Notes: a model not told the origin generated them from the letters alone. A stretch of 64,000 nt of DNA from Escarpia spicata (GCA_963995525.1 OZ023211.1:54794564-54858563); one strand, 5' to 3'. Positions 1-12,091 are shown, counted from the first letter of the stretch. Made by a program: numbers and translations.

Positions 1-552
1 GACATAAATTATATATTATTCATGAACAGGTAAAATATCGTACACGGATGTTTTAAAACCATGACAATGAAAATTTGTAACTTTCAACCTGTAATTGATC
101 ATTTCATTGAATGTTAATTAAAAACAAAACAATCTCAGTTTTCACGCTGAGTCGGCACACATCCACTGACTCAAAAGAAACGGTCATCTAGTTTTGTTAT
201 TATAAGTGAAACACCAGTGAAAAACATGACAATTCATGATTGCAACTTGTATATCTTTTGACATTTATATTGTCAACGACATCCAGGAAATGTTACTTAA
301 TTTCACTACATCTGTAACTACACCAGTGACTTTAGCACTGTATATTTATATCTACACTAAGTTATATAGCCATGGGGATAACGTGTCTTGCTAGATCAAA
401 ATTACTTCCTTGCTAGCTGTAGGTTTTCTGTTCTTGCCGTCATCAATCCTGTCTGTGTTGGTTACTAGAATAGTTTCTTTTGCTGCATACACACAAACAT
501 GAGTCGGCTTGCTCGCCTAACAGTGGGATGCCCATAAGTACATCACTATTAG
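1..552. other. No feature recognised
   Basis: AT-rich unique-looking DNA. No convincing coding frame, RNA gene or repeat was seen. Confidence 0.5.
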
Positions 553-770
553 CAGGGGTGACTGAATTACTTTAATTTTATACTTGAGTAGAAGTAAAAG
601 TAATTCAGCTCAGAACTACTTGAGTAGAAGTAAAAGTAGCGTCTAAAAATCCTACTTGAGTAAAAAGTAAAACTACTTTCCAAAAGTACTTGAAGTAAAA
701 GTAGAAGTAAAAGTAGAACGATGAGATGTTTTGTCAGGCAAGTAACCAACAATAATGACTCCATCGGCGA
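553..770 (+). mobile_element. Tol2-like hAT transposon end (left end only)
   Basis: The segment opens with CAGGGGTG, the style of a hAT terminal inverted repeat. It then runs through many copies of the motif ACTTGAGTAAAAGTA or AAGTAAAAGTA. From memory of the family, subterminal repeats of this kind follow the Tol2 terminus. No matching right end (CACCCCTG preceded by the inverse motif) was found nearby. This is therefore a solo end or an element whose other end has been lost. No transposase frame is visible. Confidence 0.5.
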
Positions 771-2320
771 ACAAAAAAATTAAGACAGTTAAAAAAAATT
801 ACTGTTTAACTCCAACATATATGAAAAATGTTCTATAGAAAACTATATTTTGTTTTCGCAAATTCGACAGCGGGGCACGGAAATGTGTTCCGGTATCTGC
901 CACCATGGGCGCTAGCTAAGACGACGGCCACGGTCGCTGCACCAACTGACCAAGAACGCCAGGTCGAAGGCTAAGCCAGTCATTGTGCAGCCCGCGCTAT
1001 CTATAATTGCGCGGTTCATGAAGCTTATTAAGATGCCAGCCAACGTCAATGTGTATTATGTTTAAATGCCATACGTACACTGTTGAATTGAATACAATTA
1101 ATATATGTTGTAGAGTTTTAAAATAGATTACGGATTAACACTCCACAGTGAACTGAACGATAATATGGTACCGATGACGTAATGAAACCTCAGCAGCTGA
1201 ATACGGAAATGAGTTGACAAATGCAGTCCTAAGGTTGACTAAAGATTGAAAAACTATAATAAATACGCTCATAGCTGGCTTAACTTCGTCTTTCAATCAA
1301 TACCAAAACACCAATCTAGAACGCACATTTACCGTGCCGAATAATACTGCGATCGATTCGCCGTTTCGTATGCGGTTGACGAATTCATATTTTGGCGCAC
1401 CAAGCAAATTTGCGTTTATCGCAGCAAAAAGATACTATTTGCGCAATGTTAGCATACTGATCTTCCCTACTGCGCTGCATTAAACACATCAATCCCATTA
1501 TTATGTGGGCGTAGCCTATGTGTGAATTTCAATTGCACTTTACAAGTCGCCGAAGCCAGGCGAACCCGCCGAAGGGGCCTATTCACGGAAGCCACGACTG
1601 GCAGAAGGGAAACGATTCGATTGATGTCGGCGCAAAACAAACAATGCCTCGCACCACATTTACTGATCGTAATGACTTGACCATAGTAACACAAGTCAAG
1701 TGACAGTTATTACCGCGTTAACATAGTTTACCAACGCTCTAATTTATCGTAATTAAATAAGTTTAATGAAATGTTGTCGACGGGCGGAATGCCAACAGGT
1801 CTAATAGTCTATTAGAAACATAACAGAAGGTCAGGAAATATTCTCGTCCAATACTAGGATAATGTGGAGTTAATTTGCGCTGTTATGGGTTGCATTGTCA
1901 TGTTCTGTCAGATGTCATCTTGCTGGCTGCTTTGATGGTTCCCATTCAGAATCACCGTGGTAACCAGACGGGCCTAATGACTTTTAAATTGTAAATTAGT
2001 GCATGATACAATTATGGTAATAGCTTGCAATTAATGTGTCGTAACCCATATAAGGCCTTAACTTCAAGGTAACCTTCCACATGATAATATTATAATAATA
2101 AATCAAGTTATTTCCATTTCAATCATATTTTGAATACAAATGTAGGTACAGAATATACCTGGTATATACCGTATTTGACCGGGTTACCACCTGTACCCTC
2201 ATTATTGCTCCCTCCCTATTTCCCACCTGCTCACATTACAGTCCACCCCCATCTCAGCCCCACACATAAATACATTTGTTATCAGAATATAGACGATAAA
2301 CATGCAATAAGACGGGCAGA
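771..2320. other. No gene recognised
   Basis: Several short frames of 60-75 codons lie here, such as 1467-1694 on the minus strand, but none has recognisable motifs or splice context. They look like chance frames. Confidence 0.45.
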
Positions 2321-2321
2321 A

Positions 2322-2680
2322 CGTTGTTGAATATTGTTGAGACTGAATGTGGTCTGCTCCGATATTTCTATAGCTCATTCGGCACTGATTAGTGCTTCAG
2401 CCAGCAGGCATTGCATTTTGAATAACTTTGTTCAGTTTTTCTAGTTTATTATATGACGTAACTTTTTCACGTAATATATCGTGTAATAAAGCATGCAGAT
2501 AGGCCACAAAATCGCCAGAAAGTTGTTGAATATTCTTCAGATTTCACATCATCTGTCACTGGTTGGTGCTTCAGCCAGCAGACATTGATTCTGATTGACT
2601 AGCTCCCAACCTCGCCACTTTATAGTTTGTCTTTTTATATGAAATAACTTTATTCACATAATATACCATGTAATAATAAC
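2322..2680. repeat. Degenerate tandem duplication, about 198 bp, two copies
   Basis: GTTGTTGAATATT at about 2323 recurs at about 2522. Both copies carry the shared block GTGCTTCAGCCAGCAG about 70 bp later, and then similar AT-rich text ending in TTCACRTAATATAYCRTGTAATAA. Two diverged copies of a segment of roughly 198 bp therefore lie in tandem. No coding content was seen. Confidence 0.7.
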
Positions 2681-4039
2681 CATTCCTCCAATTGTAAACA
2701 TTAAAAAGCAATATTGGAAAAATTCATCGATGGTAGCGCTGACCATATGTGCCAGTAACCAGCGAAGGCGGTATCCATACTTCGCACAAACTATGTCTAG
2801 AACGCCTAGTTGATTTAATGCTCAAATGGTGACGCCATAGACGGGCTGATTTAGAAGAGTAATATAAGAAATGTTCCTCAATGTCAGCGTTATGTCATAA
2901 TAACGTAAATTTCTTTAGCAACTGAGATGAATGATCGTGGGACCATCCGTAGCCACGAAGAAAGGTGAAAATAAAATGACCAGCGCCCGGATGTCCCACT
3001 TCTAAAACATTGCAAATGTAGTGGTGACACCTGCCATATTTATTCATTTTCACTTGGGGGTGCTGTCAGAGCAGGTTTCATGAAGCTTGCAAACAAAGGT
3101 GAAACCCGCCGTAGGGACTTGAAATGTGGAAGTTTAACAAAGACGATATTAACTCAGAATAAATTTACAACACACAGCGAGCACTACAAACTCCTGATTG
3201 ACAAACTATGAATGAATTGAGAACCTTTGTATGATGTTTCGTACAATATGAACATTCCATGAAACTGGCCCTTGACCGTGATGTTGGAAACGGTTTCACA
3301 AAGCGGGAATCAATCCTTCCTATGACAACACAAACTGAAAACGATTCATGAAATTGTATAATTACAATGCAATCTCCAAGCTAAAGTGCACTCTGGATAA
3401 GTCTAACCTCCAGAGTACATGGTAGTACTTCTAGTTATCAGAAGTTCCACTTATCAGGGCCTATATGCCATATAGATAGGCACGGGACCAAGGAAAAAGA
3501 TCGACTTAACTAAGCGAAAATTGGATTATGCGAGTTCAAATTATCACTGAATACAAATATCCGCAAAGCTATTCATATAATTTTCAACAGACGTCCATCA
3601 ATGACAATGCTTCCTATTTCAATTATTGCTTCATATAGTACGAACGCTTTGGAAACGTGGTGCTAGTTGATGTCCAGTTGTTATCTTGTACACCTGCTTT
3701 ATGTTTGCACCATTTTTTGTATGGGGGGGGGCGATAATACGGATCTATGTTAGCACCATATGTCTGCATAACCGCCCACCCCTACTTTTACAATAACGCG
3801 ACTTACTCGCCCATCGGCGATAATGGGCAAATACCGTAATATGTAATATTATGTATCATAAGAAAAAGGATTACTATAGCAAAAGCAAATAAAACAGTTG
3901 TTAAAAAGGATAACGATTAAATGTAGTAGTTTCAGACAATATTGTCATATACCTGGTAATTATACTATGGTTTTAAATTTAATAATTATGTATAAGTAAA
4001 AGTATAATGGTAAATATATATTAAAAGTCAACAGTTTTC
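2681..4039. other. Mostly unrecognised; possible small MITE at about 3386-3560
   Basis: Bases 3386-3560 contain CTCTGGATAAGTCTAACCTC, ACTTATCAGGG and, further on, GATCGACTTAACTAAGCG and TTCAAATTATCACTGAA. This resembles the ends of pogo/Tigger-type non-autonomous elements, but no clean terminal pair or TA duplication could be fixed. A G8 run lies at about 3723-3730. The rest shows nothing recognisable. Confidence 0.3.
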
Positions 4040-4376
4040 CAAACAGGTTAATAACAGGTGTTACTACATGTCAAACAGGTTAATAACAGGTGTTACTACA
4101 TGTCAAACAGGTTAATAACAGGTGTTACTACATGTCAAACAGGTTAATAGAGGTGTTACTACATGTCAAACAGGTTAATAACAGGTGTTACTACATGGCA
4201 AACAGGTTAATAACAGGTGTTACTACATGTCAAACAGGTTAATAACAGGTATTACTATATGTCAAACAGGTTAATAACAAATGTTACTACATGTCAAACA
4301 GGTTAATAACAGGTGTTACTACATGTCAAACAGGTTAATAACAGGTGTTACTACATGTCAAACAGGCACTGGAAAT
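4040..4376. repeat. 32-bp minisatellite, about 10.5 copies
   Basis: The unit begins CAAACAGGTTAATAACAGG and continues TGTTACTACATGT (32 bp). Copies are nearly identical; one has lost two bases (TTAATAGAGG). Units are contiguous, so this is not a CRISPR-type array with spacers. Confidence 0.95.
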
Positions 4377-5335
4377 AATGAAACATCCTCAGAAGCTAAA
4401 ATCACATAACATTTAAGGTCGTTCAGCTTTAATTTGGCACCAATCCATTCATAAAGCATGTGGTTATGTACACAATTTTATTGACAGAAATTTGCTCTTC
4501 AGATTAACTCTAAAACCAACATGTGATGTTGCTATGGTAGAAGGAATGACAACGAAGACACAATGTAAAGGGAGGTGGTAAAAGGTCAGGGATGAAGGCC
4601 CGAACCCGAGAGAGAGATGAATGGCAGAAGAAAGAAATGTTTTCAAGAGGGTGGAACAAACCGAGTGACGTTGGCCCCACACTATAAAAAATAAGATTAA
4701 TGTTGGTATTCTGTGCAGTGGTTGCAGGCTGTGGTTTTGGTGCTTTAATGTAGGATGATTGGTTAGTCCACACGTAAAGGTCAATAGATCACAGCAATCC
4801 AGTGGTCTGATGTCAAGTGATGCTGTTAGTAATGTACTTCATGGTGCACAGCCATCAAGTGCTCAATGTACTAGCACCAGGATATTGAACTCAACCGCTC
4901 ATTAACATTCCTATGTGCCTTTAAATTAAGCCAGAATTTCCGCTTTAAAATTGATTTTGCTCCTTAACATTGATGTTGTATACCAGAAACTGCCCACACC
5001 AGGACATGCTACCAGGACACTTTTGTCGGTGTGTCACGTAATAATATCCTCAGTGATTCAGGGCAGCTTTTTGCATTTTGAAAAAGCAGGTTAGATTTAA
5101 CACCGGATTCTGTTTAATGATTGACTTTCTTTATGCGCTCGTTGTCCTACTGAAACAGTCCCCTGATCTCGGCAGTTTGCAGGCAATAGATTAGACAGCT
5201 CAGGGATAATTATGTTTGTATTGTCTCCTGTAAGCAGGATATCCTCCTGCCAGACCATGCACAGACATGTAACATTGGTGTCCTTTGGTGTGATTTGATG
5301 CATGTTGCCATAGTGCTGCCTGTGGCATTTAGTTT
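4377..5335. other. No feature recognised
   Basis: Frames of up to 106 codons on the minus strand (4464-4784) lack recognisable motifs. Treated as non-coding. Confidence 0.4.
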
Positions 5336-5425
5336 GTGAAAAAAGGTTGTAGTAAAGAAAGTAACAGGAAAGAGTAACATACAAAAAGTAACTCAAAAGG
5401 AAAGAAAGTAATGGGAAAAATAATA
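5336..5425. repeat. AGTAAC-rich segment, inverse partner of 7745-7850
   Basis: Contains AAAGTAACAGGAAAGAGTAAC, ACAAAAAGTAACTC and AAAGAAAGTAATGGG. The reverse complement of 7745-7835 has the same texture (AAAAAGTAACAAACAAAAAG, GCAAAAAGTAACATAG). The two segments flank the palindromic element at 5878-7716. They may be the ends of an older hAT-like element into which the palindrome inserted, but no terminal repeat pair or target duplication was established. Confidence 0.35.
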
Positions 5426-6069
5426 GTTTATGTTGTTTGTGATTTCTGTTTTAGATAGTATAGAAACCTTTTGAGTTGTAATATTATATATTATATTTAT
5501 TTAGAAAAAGGTGAGTGAAAATTTGAAGGTAGATCCTTCTTTTGCTCCACTGATTTGTATTATAATATATGGTGCTTTAAATGTTAAAAATAATTGCTGA
5601 GTTTCTGCATGGGGTTGGTAACAACATTTGAATCAACATAATTTGAATCAAAAAATGAACATTTAAAACATCCATACAAGTATTGAGAACTGTCCAGAGA
5701 GTGAAAGCAGACTACTAATTTAAAGGTGCTGAAAAGCGTAAGTGTTTGAGAACTGTTTGGAAAATTACATTTTAAAAACGTTAAAAAGCATAAATATGTT
5801 GAAAATTAGAAAGGCAGATGATGTGGAAAATGTCCAGAATGTTTACAGTCATTCAGTAAACTGTGTTATTTTATTAAAGGAAATAAAAACAAGGCATTAG
5901 CTAAAATCCGTTTTCTATGTGTACACAAAGTTTAATATTGTATGTAACATTCGAGAACATTAAAAAAATACAGAAAAATACATTTGTAGCATAAATTCGA
6001 TTTAAAATCCGTCTGTGTAGCGATTCCCGCGGAAAATATAAATTTTATGAACTAGGCGTTCACGTGGTA

Positions 6070-6790
6070 TCGTAATGTCACATATGACCCACACTCGCAG
6101 CAGACCGACCCTTTCCATGCATTCAGAGCATGTTTACAAGGATAGTTTTTTGGTCGAAACGAGCGTCAGAATGAGTTATTGTGCAATATTCCGATGTAAT
6201 ACAAACACTAGTCATCATAGAGGAACAAGCAGTTATCTTACGGTTCCACATGAATTCAATTTTAGTCAAAACAATGAATACGAATGAGCCTACAAGACCA
6301 AGTCGACTAGGTATCTCCGAGCTTGGACTCGATCGTTTTCAGAATAATTATATCGAATGCAACCAACGGGAGATAATGTACACCAATATACATACATAGC
6401 AAACATATATCGTATCCAGCTACAGAAAGTAACGTGTATAATCTCATAATATCAGTAGAATATCGATGTATGAAGGAAGAGTTTACAATTTATCATAACC
6501 ACTTAAATCAGTCAGTGAATTTCTGTTGGTCCAGCTAGCTCAGTTGATAAAGGCGTCAGTTCCTTGGCATTTATTTTGCAATCGGGTGACGCCGGTTCAA
6601 TCCCGACACCAAACCATTGATTTTCTTTACATTTTTTTGGTTTATGTTTTCACGAAGTAATATAAACCAAATCATTTTGTATACTGTTTGTCAATATTTT
6701 GGTAGTAATTATTTATTCGCCACAAAAATGAAAATATGGTAATTATATATAACGATGTTTCTAAATTTTTATTATCCAGACGTTCAGAGA
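6070..6790 (+). repeat. Left inverted arm of palindromic element, copy 1
   Basis: Pairs with 6815-7548 read in reverse. Shared anchors include the block around CCTTTCCATGCATTCAGAGC near the outer end, ACTAGTCATCATAGAGGAAC in the middle, and TATTCGCCACAAAAATGAAA beside the centre. The arms have diverged by scattered substitutions and small indels, so the palindrome is old rather than a cloning artefact. Confidence 0.8.
6528..6610 (+). ncRNA. tRNA-like unit with Pol III A and B boxes (left arm)
   Basis: TAGCTCAGTTGA matches the Pol III A box (usual form TRGCNNAGYNGG), and GGTTCAATCC at 6594-6603 matches the B box. Spacing is about right for a tRNA. The anticodon region does not fold as a normal arm. 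Instead GGCGTCA and TGACGCC can pair across it. No confident isotype can be given, so this is a tRNA-derived promoter unit or pseudogene rather than a working tRNA. Confidence 0.6.
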
Positions 6791-6814
6791 TTCCCAACCC
6801 TATATAAATTATAT

Positions 6815-7548
6815 ATCCATTACATTATATTTCTTTGGATAAATAACATTTAGAAACATTGTTATATAATTTCCATATTTTCATTTTTGTGGCGAATAAA
6901 TAATTACTACAAAAATTTAAAACAATATTTACAAACAGTGCATCATAGTATAAAAATGATTTGGTTTGTATTACTTCGTGAAAACATAAACCAAAAAAGT
7001 GTCAAGGAAATCAATGGTTTGGTGTCGTGATTGAACTGACGTCGCCCGATTACAAAATAAAAGCCAAGGAACCAACGCCTTTACCAACTGAGCTAGCAGG
7101 ACCGACAGAAATTTGCTGACTGATTTAAGTTGTTATGTTAAATTGCACAACTCCCTTCATACATCGATATTCTAGTGATATTGTAAGATTATAGACGTTA
7201 CTTTCTGTAGCTGGATACAATATATGTTTGTTATGTATGTTTATTGGTGTAGATTATCTCCCGTTGATTGCATCCGATATAATTATTTAAAAAATGAGCC
7301 CAAGTTCGGCGAAACCTAGTCGACTTGTAGGCCCATTCGCATTTATTGTTTTGAATAAAATTGGATTCATGTGGAACCGTAAGATAACTGCTTGTTCCTC
7401 TATGATGACTAGTGTTTGTATTAAATCGGAATATTGCAGAATAACTCATTGTGACGCTCGTTTCGACCGAAAAGTTATCCTTGTAAACATGCTCTGAATG
7501 CATGGAAAGGGTCGGCCCGATGCGAGTATGGGTGATATGTGACGTCAC
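6815..7548 (-). repeat. Right inverted arm of palindromic element, copy 1
   Basis: This is the reverse complement partner of 6070-6790. It holds the tRNA-like unit on the minus strand and the same block carrying the 70-codon frame. An outer segment of about 160 bp beyond the arm (to 7716) has no partner on the left, so only the terminal 13 bp are inverted outside the arms. Confidence 0.8.
7021..7103 (-). ncRNA. tRNA-like unit with Pol III boxes (right arm)
   Basis: Read on the minus strand, it has a perfect A box, TAGCTCAGTTGG, and a weakened B box, AGTTCAATCAC. It is the inverted counterpart of 6528-6610. Loss of the B-box G suggests this copy is decayed. Confidence 0.5.
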
Positions 7549-7744
7549 ATCTCGGCATCCTGAAAAGCGCACCTAAAATATGCATATTCGAAAATGTCCG
7601 GATGCACAGCATGTGGAATTTCTAATTCATTGAATTTTTTTGGGCTTGGTGGACGTGGAAATAGATAGCGGGATGTAATATAATATGAATTCAAGCCATA
7701 GATGTTTTTATTCCCTTTAAGTAAATTTCTTGAAACAAAATGTG

Positions 7745-7850
7745 TTATTTTCTCTATGTTACTTTTTGCTACATTTTTATAGCAAGAACTATTACTTTTT
7801 GTTTGTTACTTTTTTGCTGTTACTTTCCAATTACTGTGAAAATAGCCAGT
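7745..7850. repeat. GTTACTTTTT-rich segment, inverse partner of 5336-5425
   Basis: Repeats of GTTACTTTTT occur several times. Together with 5336-5425 it brackets the palindromic element in inverse orientation. Possible remnant ends of a host transposon. Confidence 0.35.
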
Positions 7851-8113
7851 TGACACTTTGATGGTGGGTTTAGTGATATTTATACCCTGCTGATGCTTAA
7901 CGACACAATTGTGCGTCAAGCGTAATCAAAATTTCAACACAAAGGGAATGAATCAAATTTGTCGTTTTGAGTACATACAGGTTACGTACTAGGGACTTCC
8001 ATAGAATATAAACAATTCAAAAAAAGTTCGCATCACATTGTATAAATACTATTTTGACATGTGTAAAAATATAAATAATGAAAATATAATATTGCTGCAG
8101 ACAACAGAAACTG

Positions 8114-9169
8114 CAGGGCTCACATTAACGCTTGTCCGCTTGTCTGGAACAAGTAATTATCAATGTCTGACAAGTACGTTGTCCAGGACACTTGTCCCAT
8201 GGGACAAGTTGATTGAGTCACAATTCTAACAGGGCTTGAAGTTACTACCTCAGTGCATTTGCGGGTATAATCTTTTGCCTGTGCCTAGATAAATTGCTTT
8301 AGTTGCAGTGTGCAATTTAGAACTTTGTCCATTATGTGGGTGACTGACATTTGGATCCTTGTGTTGATATATTAATGGGCATTAGTTGTCTGAAAGCTGT
8401 AGGTATGAAGTCTTATGCAGGTACCCCGTACTGTCCACCCTTATATCACTTGGTGACTTGGACAACAAGTTACAGAAAGGAGCAACTCATAACTAATTAG
8501 CTAGTTTTTTTATTTGTTTAAAGTTTAAACTGTGAAATAATGTGGTCCTATGCAAAACTCAACAAAGCCTGTGAGAGTATATAAAGAGGAGAGTGTTCCC
8601 TATGTGAGTACTGTGTGGACATACATTCATTCAAAATAAATGTGTATAATTTCATAAAAGCATTCAATTGCTATAATTGTTATGGTTGCAAATATCAACA
8701 AAATTACCAGGTAGCATGCGTGGCTAGGTCCAGTTACATAACTGTATCTGGAATTTATTACAAACATTATTTTGTATTATTAGAAGAGACGATAATTCAG
8801 AATGTTGTACATAGTGTTGATATGAAATTGTGTTCAGTAAAATGCCACTACACATTTAGCTTTGCATTTTAATTAGTTACAATGAGGCAGTCTGTTCCTA
8901 GTTTTTAATTTATTAATTATTATAATGTTCTTAAGACTATACTAACTATGTTGAAGGTATACTGCCCACCAAGTTGTGTTTAGTAAGCCTGTAACAATGG
9001 TCGTAATTTGGAAGGCACAACCCCAGAGCCAGTTATGGCAATAACACTTGCATTTTATGTTTAAAGCAATTTTTTTGTGGGACAAGTAAATTTCTGTTGG
9101 GACAAGTAAACATGAATTAGTACTTGTTATACTGGACAAATGCTTTATGGGAGTTAATGTCACGCCCTG
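8114..9169. mobile_element. hAT-like non-autonomous DNA transposon
   Basis: The left end CAGGGCTCACATTAAC and the inverse of the right end (GTTAATGTCACGCCCTG) agree over about 16 bases with a small indel. Both ends then carry copies of ACTTGTCC or GGACAAGT, typical subterminal repeats. No 8-bp target duplication survives. A second CAGGGCTTGAAGTTAC at 8230 hints at a nested or alternative left end. The internal 1 kb has no transposase. Part of it (about 8886-9030) recurs at 12195-12325. Confidence 0.6.
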
Positions 9170-10120
9170 AAGTGTCTGGCTTCCATTTTAATTTCCATAA
9201 TTTACCGCGTTTAATATTCCTATTAACATCCAAATGTCCATGTTGTGTGCTGTTCACTGAGGTGTAAGTAATCCTGCAGTCATAGAATGGTAGTTAGTTG
9301 CCTGCAACACTCGAGATCTTTTGTTGCGATAATACTCGTTCCGACCAGTGCATCGTCATTGTGTGTAATGTTGAGCAGACGGAATGCACAATTGATGGCA
9401 AAAACAATGTACTATCTGTGAATATCTCGGTCCATTTATCTAGCACGTAGACATTGATAATCTCTTCAGTGCAGTAATATTGACTTTAACATGTTTTATT
9501 CATGAATAATATAAATACTACCCAGTATTTTCACCCTGGTCTGCCTGCTGGATAATTCCTAGAGACAAGGCACATATCTGGAATGTCGTGTTCTACAATA
9601 GTGAGATTCATCTGTTCATTCATTCACTCAAGGTTCATTCGCTCAGTTGCAAAATTTTAGTTTCTCTGTTGAATAGTGGAGCTGTCATCTGGTGAGAATT
9701 GTGGTAGTTATATGTGACATGGCAAACCAGAATCATGGCACATGACTACTGGTTATGCCACCTAGTGAATATCAAGCCAACTACAACTGCATGGCAACAT
9801 GCAGACGTAAGACCAGAGTTACTGTCCGTCCACCATTACCCAGTGAAAGAGTTCCCTAGAAAATAACAATTTGGTGTGATATGTGAATTTCTTTCGAGCA
9901 CTTTTACATGGGATATGTTGGTCCAATGAATATTGAATGTATTACTGCATTAGATCATTCACGAGGTAGTAATAAATATATTCTATTCGCTTGCATATTC
10001 GCACAGTGGTTAATTTGCAGGATGTGCCAATATTTCAAAATATGTCTCCTCATTGTGGGATATCAGGTCTGGGTGGATTTTTCTGGAAAAAGAGGTATGA
10101 GAATTTTAATTAATGTTTAT
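9170..10120. other. No feature recognised
   Basis: The 81-codon frame at 9908-10153 (+) ends inside the following repeat and has no recognisable motif. Confidence 0.4.
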
Positions 10121-10420
10121 GTACTGAGAAAGTTGAAAGGAAATCTGTACTAAAATTTTCCTTCCAGCACAGGATAGGTTATAATGGCCATGTTTTATGT
10201 ACTGAGAAAGTTTAAAGAAAATCTGTACTTAAATTTTCCTTCCAGCACAGGATAGGTTATAATGGCCATGTTTTATGTACTGAGAAAGTTGAAAGAAAAT
10301 CTGTACTTAAATTTTCCTTCCAGCACAGGATAGGTTATAATGGCCATGTTTTATGTACTGAGAAAGTTGAAAGAAAATCTGTACTTAAATTTTCCTTCCA
10401 GCACAGGTTATAATGGCCAC
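10121..10420. repeat. 78-bp tandem repeat, about 3.8 copies
   Basis: The unit starts GTACTGAGAAAGTTGAAAG and ends near GGCCATGTTTTAT. Copies differ by a few substitutions, and the last is shortened within the GGATAGGTTATAATGG part. Confidence 0.95.
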
Positions 10421-11190
10421 CTATGTAAAATAAATTGTGGTCTTACCCCAGAATGACACATTGTTTTCCTACTTCAGCCTTTGTTGCCTGTGCGTACCCC
10501 AAACAGGAAACTGACATCAGAGTTTTTGGTGCAGTAGGCAGTGCAGTGGGTGTGTACAGTGAATATGTGAAGTAAATAAAATAACTGTTTAAACCAGAAT
10601 AGTGTAATTAAATTATACATGTGGTTAAAATCACTAATCCATTTATTTAGTCAGATTAGGTGGGATGGAGCCGCAAGATGAATGATGCTCACAGCTTGTT
10701 GGAAGGGATATACCAGGTAGTGAAGGTACTATAATGACCATATGTACTGAGACACCGTGTGTTTTGGGACACCCTAAAAATCTAGAATAAAAAAAAAAAT
10801 TCTGTACCTTATGTTTTGAGACACCTTTATAAATGTTATTATTTTTGTCCCTATGTATTGGGACACCAATTATTCATACTTTTGACGAGGGAGTACCCAT
10901 TTTTTCCCCCCAATGCCGAAGCGTAGATAACATACATGTCAAGTATTACGGTTTAGCCATAGTCACTGTTTTACGCTAATGTTTTGAGATACATTTTTTT
11001 ACGAATTGATCACGTTCGTTATACTTTTGTCGGTAAATTCACTGACCGATACACTCGTCAAACTTCCTGATGGTTCACACGCTTTTCTGGACCTGATAGA
11101 ATTCCTGTACAATTCGTGCAGTGCCCTGGAATGAGCACTCGCCAACGCATGTTAGGCGCAGGCGCGAACTTACTTACAGATCCCGTGGGC
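10421..11190. other. No gene; dispersed TGTNYTGRGACACC motif
   Basis: Four close copies of the motif (TGTACTGAGACACC, TGTTTTGGGACACC, TGTTTTGAGACACC, TGTATTGGGACACC) and one decayed copy (TGTTTTGAGATAC) lie between about 10748 and 10992 at irregular spacing. They may be subterminal repeats of a DNA transposon; no ends were found. Confidence 0.4.
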
Positions 11191-11594
11191 GCCATGTGTC
11201 ATATATGGCATGCAGGCAGGCGCCATGTGTCATATATGGCATGCAGGCAGGCGCCATGTGTCATATATGGCATGGAGGCAGGCGCCATGTGTCATATATG
11301 GCATGTAGGCAGGCGCCATGTGTCATATATGGCATGTAGGCAGGCGCCATGTGTCATATATGGCATGTAGGCAGGCGCCAGGTGTCATATATGGCATGTA
11401 GGCAGGCGCCAGGTGTCATATATGGCATGTAGGCAGGCGCCAGGTGTCATATATGGCATGTAGGCAGGCGCCAGGTGTCATATATGGCATGTAGGCAGGC
11501 GCCAGGTGTCATATATGGCATGTAGGCAGGCGCCATGTGTCATATATGGCATGTAGGCAGGCGCCATGTGTCATATATGGCATTTAGGCAGGCG
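11191..11594. repeat. 31-bp minisatellite, 13 copies
   Basis: The unit is GCCATGTGTCATATATGGCA followed by TGTAGGCAGGC (31 bp). Copies carrying CAGGTGTC cluster in the middle, and copies with CATGTGTC lie on both sides. Because 31 is not a multiple of 3, all three frames on the + strand stay open and read the same peptide in rotation. The frames of 84 and 72 codons starting at 11116 and 11121 are by-products. GGCGCGAAC occurs just outside both edges. Confidence 0.95.
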
Positions 11595-12091
11595 CGAACA
11601 ATTATCCACAAACACTTGTGTTATCCGTCGAGATTCAGTTTACTTACAAACTTGTTTTTTATGTGCGTCAATGGGCATTTACGTATAAATATTATGGTTT
11701 TACTGATAATTTATTGTTCTTGTCTGCCATAAGTACTGTTTTGTTTCACTGGACTTGACAGGTATATAAAGATAAAAAACAGTGTATCAATAAAATGTAT
11801 TACAATTCCAGCTGCTCTGAGGTAAACAATACAAACTAGGGTGATGTAACTACTGTGGCACCAGCAAAGATGTGTCCTCCTTGTCTCAGCTACCAGTCAT
11901 GGCCTTTATACATTTAGGAAGTATCACAATACACATCTAAACTCCTAGTTGCCGTCCCCCAATGTTTGTCTGTAATGTACAAAACAACGTGATCTCTCGA
12001 CTGTCTGTATTGTTCCAAGACTTGCACATCATTTCATGTATATTTGATGCTTTAATCTGCAGTATATTTAGTAAGAATTTGAAGAATAACT
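11595..12091. other. No feature recognised
   Basis: Only short chance frames are seen. Confidence 0.4.

Larger units (their letters stand above)
5878..7716. mobile_element. Palindromic (fold-back-like) non-autonomous element, copy 1
   Basis: The outer ends are short inverted repeats: AGGAAATAAAAAC on the left and its near-inverse GTTTTTATTCCCT on the right. They are flanked by TTAA at 5874-5877 and 7717-7720. Inside, about 6070-6790 and 6815-7548 are long inverted arms around a short spacer. Each arm carries a tRNA-like A/B-box unit. A second copy with the same ends lies at 12751-14059. TTAA flanks are the target of piggyBac-type transposases, but the terminal bases are not a known piggyBac consensus, so the superfamily is open. 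No transposase is encoded. A homologous frame of about 70 codons stays open in both arms of this copy and in the left arm of copy 2. Confidence 0.75.

Noticed and set aside
4040..4376. CRISPR-like array
   Set aside because: Units are contiguous without unique spacers, in a eukaryotic context. The same reasoning applies to the arrays at 11191, 35397 and 52952.
6528..6610. A functional tRNA gene
   Set aside because: The A and B boxes are good, but acceptor and anticodon arms do not fold properly, and the unit is repeated inside a mobile palindrome.
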